Source of the DNA: SMYC01 sp963578475
Lineage (GTDB): Bacteria; Acidobacteriota; Vicinamibacteria; Marinacidobacterales; SMYC01
Assembly (NCBI GenBank): GCA_963578475.1
Contig: CAUZCL010000001.1
Location: 124,001 to 188,000, forward strand
DNA length: 64,000 bases
Reading direction: 5' to 3'
In this document: one piece after another, positions 23,892 through 32,574 of the stretch
How the letters are laid out: each line of letters opens with the position of its first letter
Position numbering within the stretch: position 1 is the first letter of the stretch
Notes under the pieces: generated by a model
What the model saw: the letters and a program-made list of their open reading frames with translations, nothing else
Databases searched by the model: none
What the model was told of the DNA's origin: nothing
Position numbers and translations under genes: made by a program

Positions 23892-26336
23892 CTACTCGTA
23901 GCGGAGCGCTTTCATCGCGTCGATCCTCGCCGCCTGGCGCGCCGGGACGGCGCTTGCCAAGAGCACCGCAGCACCAAGGAGCACCGCCACGACGACAAAA
24001 GTCAGCGGATCAAAAGGCTCGACCTCGAACAAGACGCTCTGAAGGTAGCGACTCAGCCCAAAGGATACAGCAAGACCAAGCCCCAAACCCCAGAACAAGA
24101 TCTTCCATCCCTCTGCGAGCACGAGGCGAATGATGTCCGAAGAGGTCGCACCGAAGGCAAGCCGTACGCCGGTCTCCCGCGTGCGCTGGCTGACCGAATA
24201 GCTGATGACGCTGTAGACGCCAGAAACCGCAAGGATCAAAGCAAGTCCCGCGAATAGCCCGAGAAGCACCGCATAAAGCCGCGGGCGAGCAACGGAGTCT
24301 CGGAGGCGCTCGCTCATGGGCCTCAAATCCGCCACCGGCAGCTCGGCATTGATCTCCTGGATGCGGCGACGCATTTCCTGAACGATTCCGTCTTGTCGAG
24401 GATCGACCCGCACGGCGACGCTCATCGTCGCAAGTATCATCCCCGCCATGCGATCCGGAATCTGGCGATAGTCCAGATAGAGCTCGGGCTCCGGTTCCGC
24501 ATCGAGGCCTTCCTGACGCACATCCGCCATGACCCCAACGATTTCGCCCAGTCGCTGAATACGTTTTCCTAAGGGATCTTCGTCCTCGAAATAACGTGCG
24601 GCGAGCGCCTCGTTGATCACGACGACCGGGGGCGCGCCCGCACCATCACTCTGTTCGAGACCACGGCCGCGAACGAGTCGAACGCCGAGAGCTTGAAAAA
24701 ATCCCGGGCTCGTGACGCGCATACTGGCGCGCGGCATGTTCATCCGATCCTCGACTGGTGGACGGCCCTCGATGGCGAGGGACGTAATGAACCGCCCTTG
24801 ATCGAGAGGGAGTTGGTTGACGATGCCGCTTGCGTGAACCCCGGATATCGCGTCGAGAGACTCTCGCAAGCGATCGTAGAACGCCCGTTGCGCCGGCCCG
24901 CCTTCATATTTCGTCGCTGGCAAGTTGACGCGAAATGTAAGAACGTTCGTCGGCTCGTAGCCAGGATGAACACTCGAGAGCGTCGTGAAGCTCCGGAACA
25001 TGAGTCCAGCCCCGACGAACAGAATGAGCGCAAGCGCGACTTCGGTCACGGCGAGCAGGCTGCGGAGACGACCGGAGGTAACCTGTACTAGCCTGGTGCC
25101 GAGGCCTTTGAGACCGGCGACAAGATCGACTCTGCCGGCGCGTATCGCGGGGACGAACCCCACGAGAACGGAGACCACAAGGGCCACGACGAGGTTGAAG
25201 ACAAGCACCGTCCCATTGATGCCGACGTTCTCGAGAAGCGGAAGATCAGACGGCCGCAAAAGACGCAACATGCGGACGCCCCAATAGGCAACGAGGACGG
25301 CAGCCGTTCCCCCAGCGAGGCCGTAAACGACGCTCTCGAGAAAGAGTCTCTGCATGAGACGGCCGCGGCCGGCGCCGAGCGCCGCCCGAACGGCTAGGTC
25401 ACGCTCCCGTCCCTGCGCGCGCACGAGAAAGAGGTTCGCGACATTCGCGCAGGCGATGAGAAGGACGAACCCGACGGCGCCGAGAAGCACCAGAAGCGCC
25501 GGGCGGACTGGAGCAACGAGCTGCTCGTGGAGAGAAGTCAGATGAATCGCGACGCCTTCGTTCATCCGCTGCGCCATCTCGCTCGTTCCGCGCAAGTTGT
25601 TCAAGAACGTCTCAGCCGCCGCCTCCGCTTGCCCGACCGTGACCCCCGGTTTGAGCTTGGCGATGACGGGAAGGAGCTCGATGCGCATTTCCCCAGGCGT
25701 TGCCGGCTCGACCGGCGCCATGGTCATCGGCACCCAGAACTCTGTATTCGGATCCGGGAACTGAAACTCGGGCGGCATGATGCCGACGACCGTATAGTTC
25801 GAGCCGTCGAGCTGGATGTCTCGGCCGACGAGCGTCGTCTCGGCGCCAAAAACGCGCTGCCACAAGTTGTAGCTCAGCAGGACAACGCGATCCCTGCCGG
25901 GTATCTCCTCGTCCTCGGCGAAATAGCGGCCGTGAAGCGGTTCGACGCCGAGCATCGGAAAAAGGGCCGGGGAGACGTTCTCACCTTCGATGCGCCGCGG
26001 CTCGGAGCCCCCGGTCAAGTTGAAGCTGACATTGCCAAGGGCAGCCATCCCTTCGAAAACGTCGTTTTCGTCACGCCACGCGCGATAGTGATCCAAAGAG
26101 AACGCCGCCATCTGCTCGGCATTCGGGCCCATGCGAGGCCGGGCCTCCCAGACCCTCACGAGGGATTGAGGGTCTTCATAAGGTAGCGAGCGCAGGAGCA
26201 CGGTGTAGACCGCGCTGAAAATCGCCGTGTTGAGACCAATGCCGAGAGCGAGCGGGATCACGACGAGCGCCGTGAAGCCCGGACGCGCGACGAGGCCCCG
26301 CAACGAGTGCCTCAAATCCATCAAGATCGTATCCAT
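23892..26336 (-). CDS. ADOP-type ABC permease (duplicated MacB/FtsX permease)
   Basis: The protein has 814 residues. It starts with the cytoplasmic lead MDLRHSLRGLVARPGFTALV and a first membrane helix, then a large periplasmic MacB-like domain (about residues 50-250). It continues with an FtsX core of three helices (about 285-400), a second MacB/FtsX half (from about 430), and a final FtsX segment with YSVSQRTRETGVRLAFGATS near residue 720. This two-unit orphan arrangement, without an ATPase gene next to it, is the ADOP permease class expanded in Acidobacteriota. The transported substrate is unknown; MacB relatives move peptides or macrolides by mechanotransmission. Confidence 0.9.
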   Translation of the reverse strand: MDTILMDLRHSLRGLVARPGFTALVVIPLALGIGLNTAIFSAVYTVLLRSLPYEDPQSLVRVWEARPRMGPNAEQMAAFSLDHYRAWRDENDVFEGMAALGNVSFNLTGGSEPRRIEGENVSPALFPMLGVEPLHGRYFAEDEEIPGRDRVVLLSYNLWQRVFGAETTLVGRDIQLDGSNYTVVGIMPPEFQFPDPNTEFWVPMTMAPVEPATPGEMRIELLPVIAKLKPGVTVGQAEAAAETFLNNLRGTSEMAQRMNEGVAIHLTSLHEQLVAPVRPALLVLLGAVGFVLLIACANVANLFLVRAQGRERDLAVRAALGAGRGRLMQRLFLESVVYGLAGGTAAVLVAYWGVRMLRLLRPSDLPLLENVGINGTVLVFNLVVALVVSVLVGFVPAIRAGRVDLVAGLKGLGTRLVQVTSGRLRSLLAVTEVALALILFVGAGLMFRSFTTLSSVHPGYEPTNVLTFRVNLPATKYEGGPAQRAFYDRLRESLDAISGVHASGIVNQLPLDQGRFITSLAIEGRPPVEDRMNMPRASMRVTSPGFFQALGVRLVRGRGLEQSDGAGAPPVVVINEALAARYFEDEDPLGKRIQRLGEIVGVMADVRQEGLDAEPEPELYLDYRQIPDRMAGMILATMSVAVRVDPRQDGIVQEMRRRIQEINAELPVADLRPMSERLRDSVARPRLYAVLLGLFAGLALILAVSGVYSVISYSVSQRTRETGVRLAFGATSSDIIRLVLAEGWKILFWGLGLGLAVSFGLSRYLQSVLFEVEPFDPLTFVVVAVLLGAAVLLASAVPARQAARIDAMKALRYE

Positions 26337-26378
26337 AAGCGTAGAAATGCGCGAGCCCGCTTTTGGTTCCAGTCTATT

Positions 26379-26530
26379 CTACTTCTGTTGTTGGTCTCGA
26401 AAAAACGCGAACCCGACTGTGAACGTCGAAGACCAGCCGCTCAAGTTGCCATTCGCGCGGCCCGCGTTGCCCACGAAACGGTATCCGAGGCCAAAGGCGA
26501 GCCGTACGACCCGGGTAACCAGCGCGTGCG
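26379..26530 (-). pseudogene. C-terminal end of an outer-membrane beta-barrel protein
   Basis: The minus strand reads VVRLAFGLGYRFVGNAG, then WSSTFTVGFAFFRDQQQK and TAG at 26381-26379. Alternating hydrophobic residues and a Phe-rich last strand are typical of the final strands of an outer-membrane barrel. Nothing upstream extends it; the vapC gene lies there. A plus-strand open frame covers the same bases, so the call is tentative. Confidence 0.4.
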
Positions 26531-26572
26531 CACGATGCGCACCCGCGTCAAGGACGTGCCGTTGCCGCCGAC

Positions 26573-26971
26573 CTAGGTCCAGTTGTCGACTGCAAGCCCC
26601 GCGACCCGCGCGAATTCTTTCGTGTTGTCGGTCACAAGCTTGGCGTTCAAACTGACGGCGTGGGCCGCGATGAGAAGGTCCATGGGACCGATCGGCGTCC
26701 CTTCGCTCTCGAGTGCGGTACGAATGGTTCCATAGGCGCTGGCTGCAGGCTCGTCGTATAGAGCGATCTCGAACGGACTGAAAAATCGGTCAAGCGCTTC
26801 ATGATTGCGCCGGGGTTGCGCGCTCTTGCTGGCGCCGAACCGCAGTTCGGCTACGGTGACGACGGAAAGACCGACATCTTCCGTCGGCATCGCGACGAGC
26901 CGGTCCAAGACTGTTTGGGGATTCTGTTTGATGATGTAGATACAGATGTTCGTATCCAACATCACCTTCAC
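26573..26971 (-). CDS. vapC: PIN-domain toxin VapC (second pair)
   Basis: The protein has 132 residues and the PIN active-site set: Asp6 in MLDTNICIYII, Glu near 42 in VTVAELRFG, Asp near 98 in IGPMDLLIAAHA and Asp near 115 in VTDNTKEFARV. This tight spacing is that of classical VapC/FitB RNases. Its ATG overlaps the antitoxin stop by four bases. It is unrelated in detail to the VapC at 14 kb, which has a longer middle. Likely target: a tRNA or rRNA loop, as in characterised members. Confidence 0.92.
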   Translation of the reverse strand: MKVMLDTNICIYIIKQNPQTVLDRLVAMPTEDVGLSVVTVAELRFGASKSAQPRRNHEALDRFFSPFEIALYDEPAASAYGTIRTALESEGTPIGPMDLLIAAHAVSLNAKLVTDNTKEFARVAGLAVDNWT

Positions 26972-27210
26972 GAAAAAGCCTCGTCACGTTTCTGCTGCTC
27001 GGGTTGGTGGCGTCCGCCGTCCATGAAATCTTCAGAGAAATCTCCGAGACTTTCGAGAAACGGCTTCCATGATTTCCTTTTGGGTCGGAGGATCAGCAGG
27101 TCCCCGCGGCGCTCGATCTCTACTTCCGTACCCTCCAACTGGAACTCTTTGGGAATGCGGACCGCCTGGCTGTTCCCGCTCTTAAAAATCTTAGCTATTT
27201 TCGAGACCAC
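26968..27210 (-). CDS. vapB: AbrB-fold antitoxin VapB (second pair)
   Basis: The protein has 80 residues. The first 45 form a SpoVT/AbrB swapped-hairpin domain: AKIFKSGNSQAVRIPKEF, then VEIERRGDLLILRPK. The rest (SWKPFLESLGDFSEDFMDG) is the toxin-binding tail of VapB antitoxins. The pair lies next to a near-palindromic operator. Upstream sequence reads divergently into the ABC-F gene. Confidence 0.9.
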   Translation of the reverse strand: MVSKIAKIFKSGNSQAVRIPKEFQLEGTEVEIERRGDLLILRPKRKSWKPFLESLGDFSEDFMDGGRHQPEQQKRDEAFS

Positions 27211-27234
27211 TTATTCACTCCACGCGCTTGCTGA

Positions 27235-27256
27235 TGTATATACTAAAGTATACACA
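27235..27256. promoter_or_regulatory. near-palindromic operator/promoter of the second vapBC
   Basis: TGTATATACTAAAGTATACACA matches its own reverse complement at 18 of 22 positions and begins 25 bases before the antitoxin start. Its AT-rich centre could hold the -10 element. AbrB-type antitoxins bind such sites to repress their operon; binding here is inferred. Confidence 0.5.
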
Positions 27257-27303
27257 TGTAGGGGGGCGGGTCCAGCCATCTCAATCCCTAAACAAAGATT
27301 GTC

Positions 27304-27309
27304 TATAAT
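27304..27309 (+). promoter_or_regulatory. -10 element close to the ABC-F start
   Basis: TATAAT lies 10 bases before ATG 27320, so transcription would start about 3-4 bases before the codon. There is no Shine-Dalgarno sequence in between, which fits a leaderless or nearly leaderless mRNA. No clear -35 is seen. Confidence 0.45.
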
Positions 27310-27319
27310 CCCGGCGCCG

Positions 27320-29230
27320 ATGCCGCTTCTGACCGTCGACGCCGTGACTTACGAGATCGGCGACCACTCCCTATTACGCGACGCCTCTCTCGTACTCGAG
27401 CCGGGCGAGCGCGTTTGCCTCATCGGGCGCAATGGCGCCGGCAAAACCACCTTGCTCCGCCTCATCGCCGGAGACGAGAAGCCCGATGCCGGCCAAATCA
27501 AGCACAAAGCAGACCTCCGCATAAGCCAGCTTGCACAGACGCTCCCCGACGTCGGCGCGGCCACGGTTCGCGATCACGTCGCGGCTGGATTGCGCCCGCT
27601 GCAAGTTCTGGTCGACGAATATCACCGCATGACGGCAGAGAGCCTGGACGCCGCGGGACTCCGCAAGCTCGAGAAGCTTCACCACCGTATCGACGCCGAG
27701 TCCGGGTGGGATCTCGAAAAGCGCGTGGAAAGCTTGATGCTCGAGATGGGCTTGCCCGCGGACCGAAAGATGGAAGCGCTGTCGGGAGGCTGGCGCCACC
27801 GAGTGGACCTCGCGCGTGCGCTGGTCTCCCGTCCCGAGGTTCTGCTGCTCGACGAGCCGACGAACCATCTCGATCTCGACACGATCGAGTGGCTCGAGGA
27901 ACGCATGCGAGGGTTCTCGGGCGGCTTGCTCTTCGTGACGCACGATCGCACGCTTCTCGAGCGGCTCGCGACCCGAATCGTCGAGCTCGATCGGGCGACG
28001 CTCACGAGCTGGCCGGGGGATTATAAGAATTTTCTTCGCCGGAAAGAGGCGGTGCTCGAAGCCGAAGAGCGCGCCGAGGCTTTGTTCGACAAACGCCTGG
28101 CGGAGGAAGAGTCGTGGGTCCAGCAAGGCATCAAGGCAAGGCGCACGAGAAACGAAGGGCGCGTGCGTGCGCTCGAAGCGATGCGGAAGGCTCATGGGGA
28201 GCGTGTACAGCGCGAGGGCACGGCGCGGATGCGTGTCGAGCGGGCGCGGAGCTCCGGACGCCGAGTCATCGAGCTCGAGAATGTCGGTCACGGTTATGGC
28301 GAGGACCGCTTGTTCGAGAACCTCTCGCTCAAGCTCCTTCGCGGTGGCCGACTCGGGCTCATCGGAAATAACGGCGTCGGGAAGACGACGCTCTTGCGCA
28401 TCATGCTCGGAGAGCTCGAGCCCGAGTCGGGCACGGTGAAGCTGGGAACTAAGCTCGAGATCGCTTATTTCGATCAGCTTAGGTGCGATCTCGTCCCCGA
28501 CAAGACCGTCGCAGAAACCGTCAGCGACGGAGGCGAGTTCGTGAACATCGACGGGAACGATCGCCACGTCATTGGCTATCTCGGCGCTTTCTTGTTCAGT
28601 CCCACGCGGACGCGCTCCAAAGTCTCGGCGCTTTCGGGAGGCGAGCGCAACCGGCTCGTTCTCGCGCGCTTGTTCGCCCGTGCGTCCAATCTGCTCGTGC
28701 TCGACGAGCCAACGAACGATTTGGATCTCGAGACACTGGAGGTTTTGGAACAGCAGCTCGTGGACTACAAAGGGACTTTGATCCTCGTCAGCCACGACCG
28801 CACGTTCCTCGATAACGTGGTGACGAGCACACTCGTTTTTGAGGAGGGCGGCGTGCTCCAACAATACGTCGGCGGTTACAGCGATTGGGCGCGGCGCGGC
28901 CGTGCGCTGGCGGTGAAGGAAGGACCCGCCACGCCAGCGCCCCGCGACGAGGTGAAGCCGAAGCCGCGCGGAGGCACGACTCGGTCGTCGACCAAGCTGA
29001 GCTACAAGCTCAAGCTCGAGCTCAAGGCTCTCCCGAAGAAGATCGAAGCGTTGGAGCAAGAAGTCGCAGCGCTCGAGGAACGCACGGGCGCGTCCGACTT
29101 CTACGCACAACCTTTCGAAGAGGTCAAGCCTGTGCTCGAGCAGCTCGAGGTGGCCAAGACGTCCCTCGATCGGGTGCTCGAGCGGTGGATGGAGCTCGAG
29201 GAGCAAAATCCTGCGCCCGATCGCAGTTAG
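27320..29230 (+). CDS. ABC-F family ATPase (Uup-like)
   Basis: The protein has 636 residues from ATG 27320; an upstream continuation of the frame overlaps the vapBC genes and is not native. It has two ABC domains. Domain one has GRNGAGKTTLLRL, LSGGWRHRVDLA and LLLDEPTNHLD. Domain two has GNNGVGKTTLLRI, LSGGERNRLVLA and LVLDEPTNDLD. Between them is the P-site tRNA interaction linker, and the C-terminus from about residue 570 is a Lys/Glu-rich coiled coil as in Uup. There are no membrane segments. ABC-F proteins act on the ribosome; Uup-type members help with stalled ribosomes or genome stability. Confidence 0.93.
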   Translation: MPLLTVDAVTYEIGDHSLLRDASLVLEPGERVCLIGRNGAGKTTLLRLIAGDEKPDAGQIKHKADLRISQLAQTLPDVGAATVRDHVAAGLRPLQVLVDEYHRMTAESLDAAGLRKLEKLHHRIDAESGWDLEKRVESLMLEMGLPADRKMEALSGGWRHRVDLARALVSRPEVLLLDEPTNHLDLDTIEWLEERMRGFSGGLLFVTHDRTLLERLATRIVELDRATLTSWPGDYKNFLRRKEAVLEAEERAEALFDKRLAEEESWVQQGIKARRTRNEGRVRALEAMRKAHGERVQREGTARMRVERARSSGRRVIELENVGHGYGEDRLFENLSLKLLRGGRLGLIGNNGVGKTTLLRIMLGELEPESGTVKLGTKLEIAYFDQLRCDLVPDKTVAETVSDGGEFVNIDGNDRHVIGYLGAFLFSPTRTRSKVSALSGGERNRLVLARLFARASNLLVLDEPTNDLDLETLEVLEQQLVDYKGTLILVSHDRTFLDNVVTSTLVFEEGGVLQQYVGGYSDWARRGRALAVKEGPATPAPRDEVKPKPRGGTTRSSTKLSYKLKLELKALPKKIEALEQEVAALEERTGASDFYAQPFEEVKPVLEQLEVAKTSLDRVLERWMELEEQNPAPDRS

Positions 29231-29337
29231 AGTTCACGGATCCGCTACATCGAAGCTCGCGTCGCGTGCAACGGCGGACTGCATTTGCGTATGATCGCCG
29301 GTCCGCGGAAGTTTGTTCACTTTCAAGGAGAAGAAAG

Positions 29338-30998
29338 ATGTCTGCAATAAGCCGTTTACTGCTGATTGGTCTGTGTGTCCTTCCGCTGGCGTTTTTGGCG
29401 TGTATGGATACCCGCGACGTTGAAAAGCCCAGCGACACCGAGGAGATCGCTGACGTGGTGGGAAACGTTCGGTTCGAGACATCCTGCGGCGAAGACGTCC
29501 AAGGTCCTTTCGACAATGCCGTCGCCATGCTCCACTCCTTCGAGTTCGAAGAAGCCCGCGGAATGTTCGAGGCGATTGCCGAGGACGCCGACTGCGCGAT
29601 GGCTCATTGGGGTGTGGCCATGACCTACTACCACCCCTGTGGGCGCCGCCGACGGAGGACGAGCTGAGATTGGGCGCGGAAGCGGTAGAGAAAGCGAGAG
29701 GCCTAGAAGCGACAGAGCGAGAGACACTCTACATCGCGGCCATTGGAGCTTTCTTCGATGATGCGGAGAGTCTCGGCCATCGAGAGCGCGCCGTTCGCTA
29801 CGAGGCCGCGATGGCAGAGGTGCACGGCCAAAACTCAGACGACCGGGAAGCCGAGATTTTCTACGCCCTCGCCGCCCTGAGCAACGCCGACCCGACAGAC
29901 AAGACCTACGCGACGCAGAAGCGAACGGGCGGCATGCTCGAGCCGCTATTTCTCGAGATGCCGAACCATCCGGGATTGGCGCACTACATCATCCACAGCT
30001 ACGACGTTCCCGCGTTGGCGGAGCGTGCCGTCGACGCCGCCCACCGCTATCTCGACATCGCGGCCTCCATGCCCCACGCACTACACATGTCGGGACATAT
30101 CTTCACTCAAATGGGGATGTGGGAGGACTCGATTAACGCGAACACCCGCTCGGCAAAAGCGGCCCGAGAGCGGGGGGAGCGCCTCGGGGTGAGGGGGCAG
30201 GCCCAAGTCAACGAGTTGCATGCCCTGGACTATCTTGTGTATGCCTACTTGCAACGGGGCCAGGACGAGGACGCGGGGCGCGTCGTCGAGGACATTGAAT
30301 CGCGAAACGATCTGAACTGGCGCAACTGCGTTGTGAGCTTCAACGCAGGCGCCGCCCCTGCGCGCTACGCGTTAGAAAGACACGATTGGGAAGCGGCCGC
30401 TTCCCTGAAGCCGCTCGAGGCCGCCGAGAAGGCGGGCGGAAATTACGAGGTCAGGAATGCAGTCATCTTGCGTTACTGGGCGCGCATCGTGGGCGCGGCT
30501 CGCAGCGGGCAGGTCGAACAGGCAGAGGGCGAGCTCGTCGAGCTCGAGAGGCTTTCGAGTGAGATGCAAACCGCTCAGTCGGTCTGGGCGCGTAACACGA
30601 GCAAGGTCTTGCGACGTCAGGCGGCGGGATGGCTGGCTCTGGCAAAGGAAAATCCGGAGCTGGCCTTGGAGCTGTTGCGATCCGCCGCCGAGCTGGAGAG
30701 CGCGACCGATAAGAGCGCCCTGAGCTCAGGCCGGGTCCTCCCTGCTCACGAGCAACTGGGGGACATGCTGGCCGAGCTGGGCCGCCCGCAAGAGGCGGTG
30801 GCCGCGTACGAAGCTTCGCTGAACCAAGCTCCGCGTCACATCAATAGCTACATCGGAGCGGCCCGAGCGGCGCAGGCTGCCGGCGAGCCCGAGGCCGCTC
30901 ACGGCTATTACGAGAAGCTGTTGGAGCTGGTAGCCGAAGACAGCACGCGCGCCGAGCTGGATGAGGCGAGAAGCGCTTTGAGCGAAACCTCGTCGTAG
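29338..30998 (+). pseudogene. TPR lipoprotein gene with one frameshift
   Basis: ATG 29338 follows AAGGAGA and opens a lipoprotein signal (LCVLPLAFLACMD). The N-terminal frame ends at about 29660. A second frame, readable from before 29640 to TAG 30998, continues LWAPPTEDELRLG without a gap in the family pattern. One C missing from the run at 29634-29637 explains the shift. The protein would have about 553 residues, with TPR-like repeats (AMLHSFEFEEARGMFEAIAE, MPNHPGLAHYIIHSYD, HMSGHIFTQMGMWEDSI). Homopolymer miscalling is possible, in which case the gene is intact. Function unknown. Confidence 0.75.
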
Positions 30999-31270
30999 TG
31001 CAACGTGGCGGCTATCCAACATGGCCAATGGCCTGGTTTCCGGAGGGCGATCGTCTGCTCTTCGAGGAATTCCAGCCCGACACCGAGCGTGACATCGGAA
31101 TCATGCCCGTCGACAAACCAGACGGCCACCAAATGATTCTGTCCAGCCGTTTTAGTGAGCATCCGGCAGGGCTTTCTCCCGGCGCTACATGGATGGCTTA
31201 CGGATCCAACGAAACAGGAAAGCATGAGATCTACGTGCGACGCACGAGTGCGGTCGGAGGCAAGCTGCTA

Positions 31271-31760
31271 GTGGACTGTAACATATAAACGTTTAGTGAT
31301 AGTATACCTCTCATGGAAGAGAGAACGAGTGTTGTATTGACCGGAGCGGAACGGAAGGAGCTTGGTAAACGAGCTTCGAGCCGAAGCGGTCGCGCTGACG
31401 ACGCGCGAATTGCTCGGACATTGGTTTTATTGGCCGACGGTGCGAGCTACACAGAGGTCCAGCGGACAGCAGGCTGTACGGCGCCTTTTGTCAGCAAGTG
31501 GAAACGCCGCTTCTTGGAGGAACGTCTTGCAGGTCTGTATGCGCGTCACGAGGGACGTCCAGTTCAGGTGCTCACACCTCGGATGGAAGCCCGGATTCTT
31601 TCATGGACGCAGAAGACGCCGACCGACGGCTCGACTCATTGGAGCACGCGCCGACTTGCCAAGAAGTTGAGAATCCATCACATGGCGGTGGCGCGCACTT
31701 GGAAAAAACAATCCCTCTCGGCGCATCAAAACCACTAAACGTTCAGCTGTTACAGTCCAC
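31271..31760 (+). mobile_element. 490-bp internally deleted IS630-type element
   Basis: Both ends begin GTGGACTGTAACA and continue with AACGTTTAGTG; over 30 bp the two inverted ends agree at 26 positions. The element is flanked by TA on each side (31269-31270 and 31761-31762), the target duplication of IS630/Tc1-mariner elements. It holds only the N-terminal third of a transposase. Full-length relatives are about 1.1 kb, so this copy cannot move by itself but could be moved in trans. Its removal restores the host frame. Confidence 0.88.
31313..31738 (+). CDS. IS630-family transposase, N-terminal part only
   Basis: The protein has 141 residues inside the 490-bp element. It contains the paired helix-turn-helix region: GRADDARIARTLVLLADGAS, YTEVQRTAGCTAPFVSKWKR and a second HTH around STRRLAKKLRIHHMAVARTW. 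The DDE catalytic domain is absent; the frame ends shortly after the second HTH, close to the right terminal repeat. The fragment could still bind the ends and act as a competitor of a full transposase. That role is a guess. Confidence 0.8.
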   Translation: MEERTSVVLTGAERKELGKRASSRSGRADDARIARTLVLLADGASYTEVQRTAGCTAPFVSKWKRRFLEERLAGLYARHEGRPVQVLTPRMEARILSWTQKTPTDGSTHWSTRRLAKKLRIHHMAVARTWKKQSLSAHQNH

Positions 31761-32079
31761 TAGTGTCCACTGCAGGCGGCACGCAGCCAGTGTGGTCGCG
31801 CGACGGCACTGAAATTTTCTACCGAAACGGAGCTCGAATGTTTGCTGTCTCCGTAACGAACACCAACGACGAACTTACGCTCGGAGAGCCGAAAGTCCTG
31901 TTCGAAGGGGAATTCGCACCGGGGTTATTCGGGTTCGTGAACTACGATGTCGCCGCGGACGGGGAGGCTTTTCTCATGCTCCAGCAGCTCGAAGGCTCCG
32001 AGGTCTCAATCGTCGTCGTGTTGAACTGGTTCGGAAGAGTTGAAACAACTCTTTCCCGCAGATGACTAGGTCACGCCTT

Positions 32080-32568
32080 CTACTTGTACGCCATCGCCTC
32101 TAGTCCGAGGTAGCGGCGGTGCAGGGCGACCTGGCCTAAATGGTAGCCGTCGTGCTGCGTCAAGAAGGTAAGCGCCCCGAGAACGGTCGCGCCGCGTTCT
32201 ATGGGGAACTCGAAAGATGGCTTTGCCTCGAGATCCTGCTCGCTCAGCTCTTCGAGTCGATTCGTTAGTTTCTTCGACACGTCCGCCCACGCGTCACGGA
32301 GCTCGGCAAGGGCTGGAAAAGCCTCGAAGTCTTCGCCGCCCTTTTTGCCTTCGAGAAGATCTTTAAAAGGACAGTCGAGCTCGACGCCCGCCGTGCGTAA
32401 AAGAAAGTAGCGCGCGTCGAGCATGTGAAGCGCGAGAAAGGCGACGTGATTCGTTCCCTCTTTCGGTCGCTCGAGGGCCATACTGTCGTCGACACCGTGG
32501 AGACGGTTCAGTAACAGGCGCGTGTTCACGTCGAGCGTGTGCTCGAGTGGCAGCACCGATGGGTGCAT
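32080..32568 (-). CDS. DinB-family protein
   Basis: The protein has 162 residues and forms a four-helix bundle. Metal-binding His candidates are in NHVAFLALHMLD near residue 40 and TQHDGYHLGQVALHRR near residue 140. The length and the GYHLGQ motif match DinB_2 proteins, relatives of thiol-dependent S-transferases such as bacillithiol transferases. There is no export signal. Six bases separate its start from the stop of the M24 peptidase gene, so it is the last gene of a three-gene operon. Confidence 0.8.
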   Translation of the reverse strand: MHPSVLPLEHTLDVNTRLLLNRLHGVDDSMALERPKEGTNHVAFLALHMLDARYFLLRTAGVELDCPFKDLLEGKKGGEDFEAFPALAELRDAWADVSKKLTNRLEELSEQDLEAKPSFEFPIERGATVLGALTFLTQHDGYHLGQVALHRRYLGLEAMAYK

Positions 32569-32574
32569 GGCGTC

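Larger units (their letters stand above)
31000..32065 (+). pseudogene. TolB-type propeller fragment split by an IS630-type element
   Basis: The first part (to 31270) reads WFPEGDRLLFEEFQPDTERD and MAYGSNETGKHEIYVRR. The second (from 31763) reads PVWSRDGTEIFYRNG and ends VVLNWFGRVETTLSRR. This is the C-terminal beta-propeller that follows the kinase domain in many acidobacterial Ser/Thr kinases. The kinase part is missing, since the fragment begins directly after the TPR gene stop. Removing 31271-31760 and one TA restores AAG CTG CTA GTG TCC in frame. So two events hit this gene: 5' loss and a transposon insertion. Confidence 0.8.

Noticed and set aside
26307..26576. An 89-codon plus-strand ORF between the ADOP gene and vapC
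   Set aside because: It has no ribosome-binding site or recognisable motif, and the minus strand over the same bases reads a plausible beta-barrel end. Neither is strong; I kept only the latter, at low confidence.
27374..29206. A 610-codon open frame antisense to the ABC-F gene
   Set aside because: It mirrors the GC-rich codon structure of the ABC-F gene, which has all its motifs; the antisense protein shows none.
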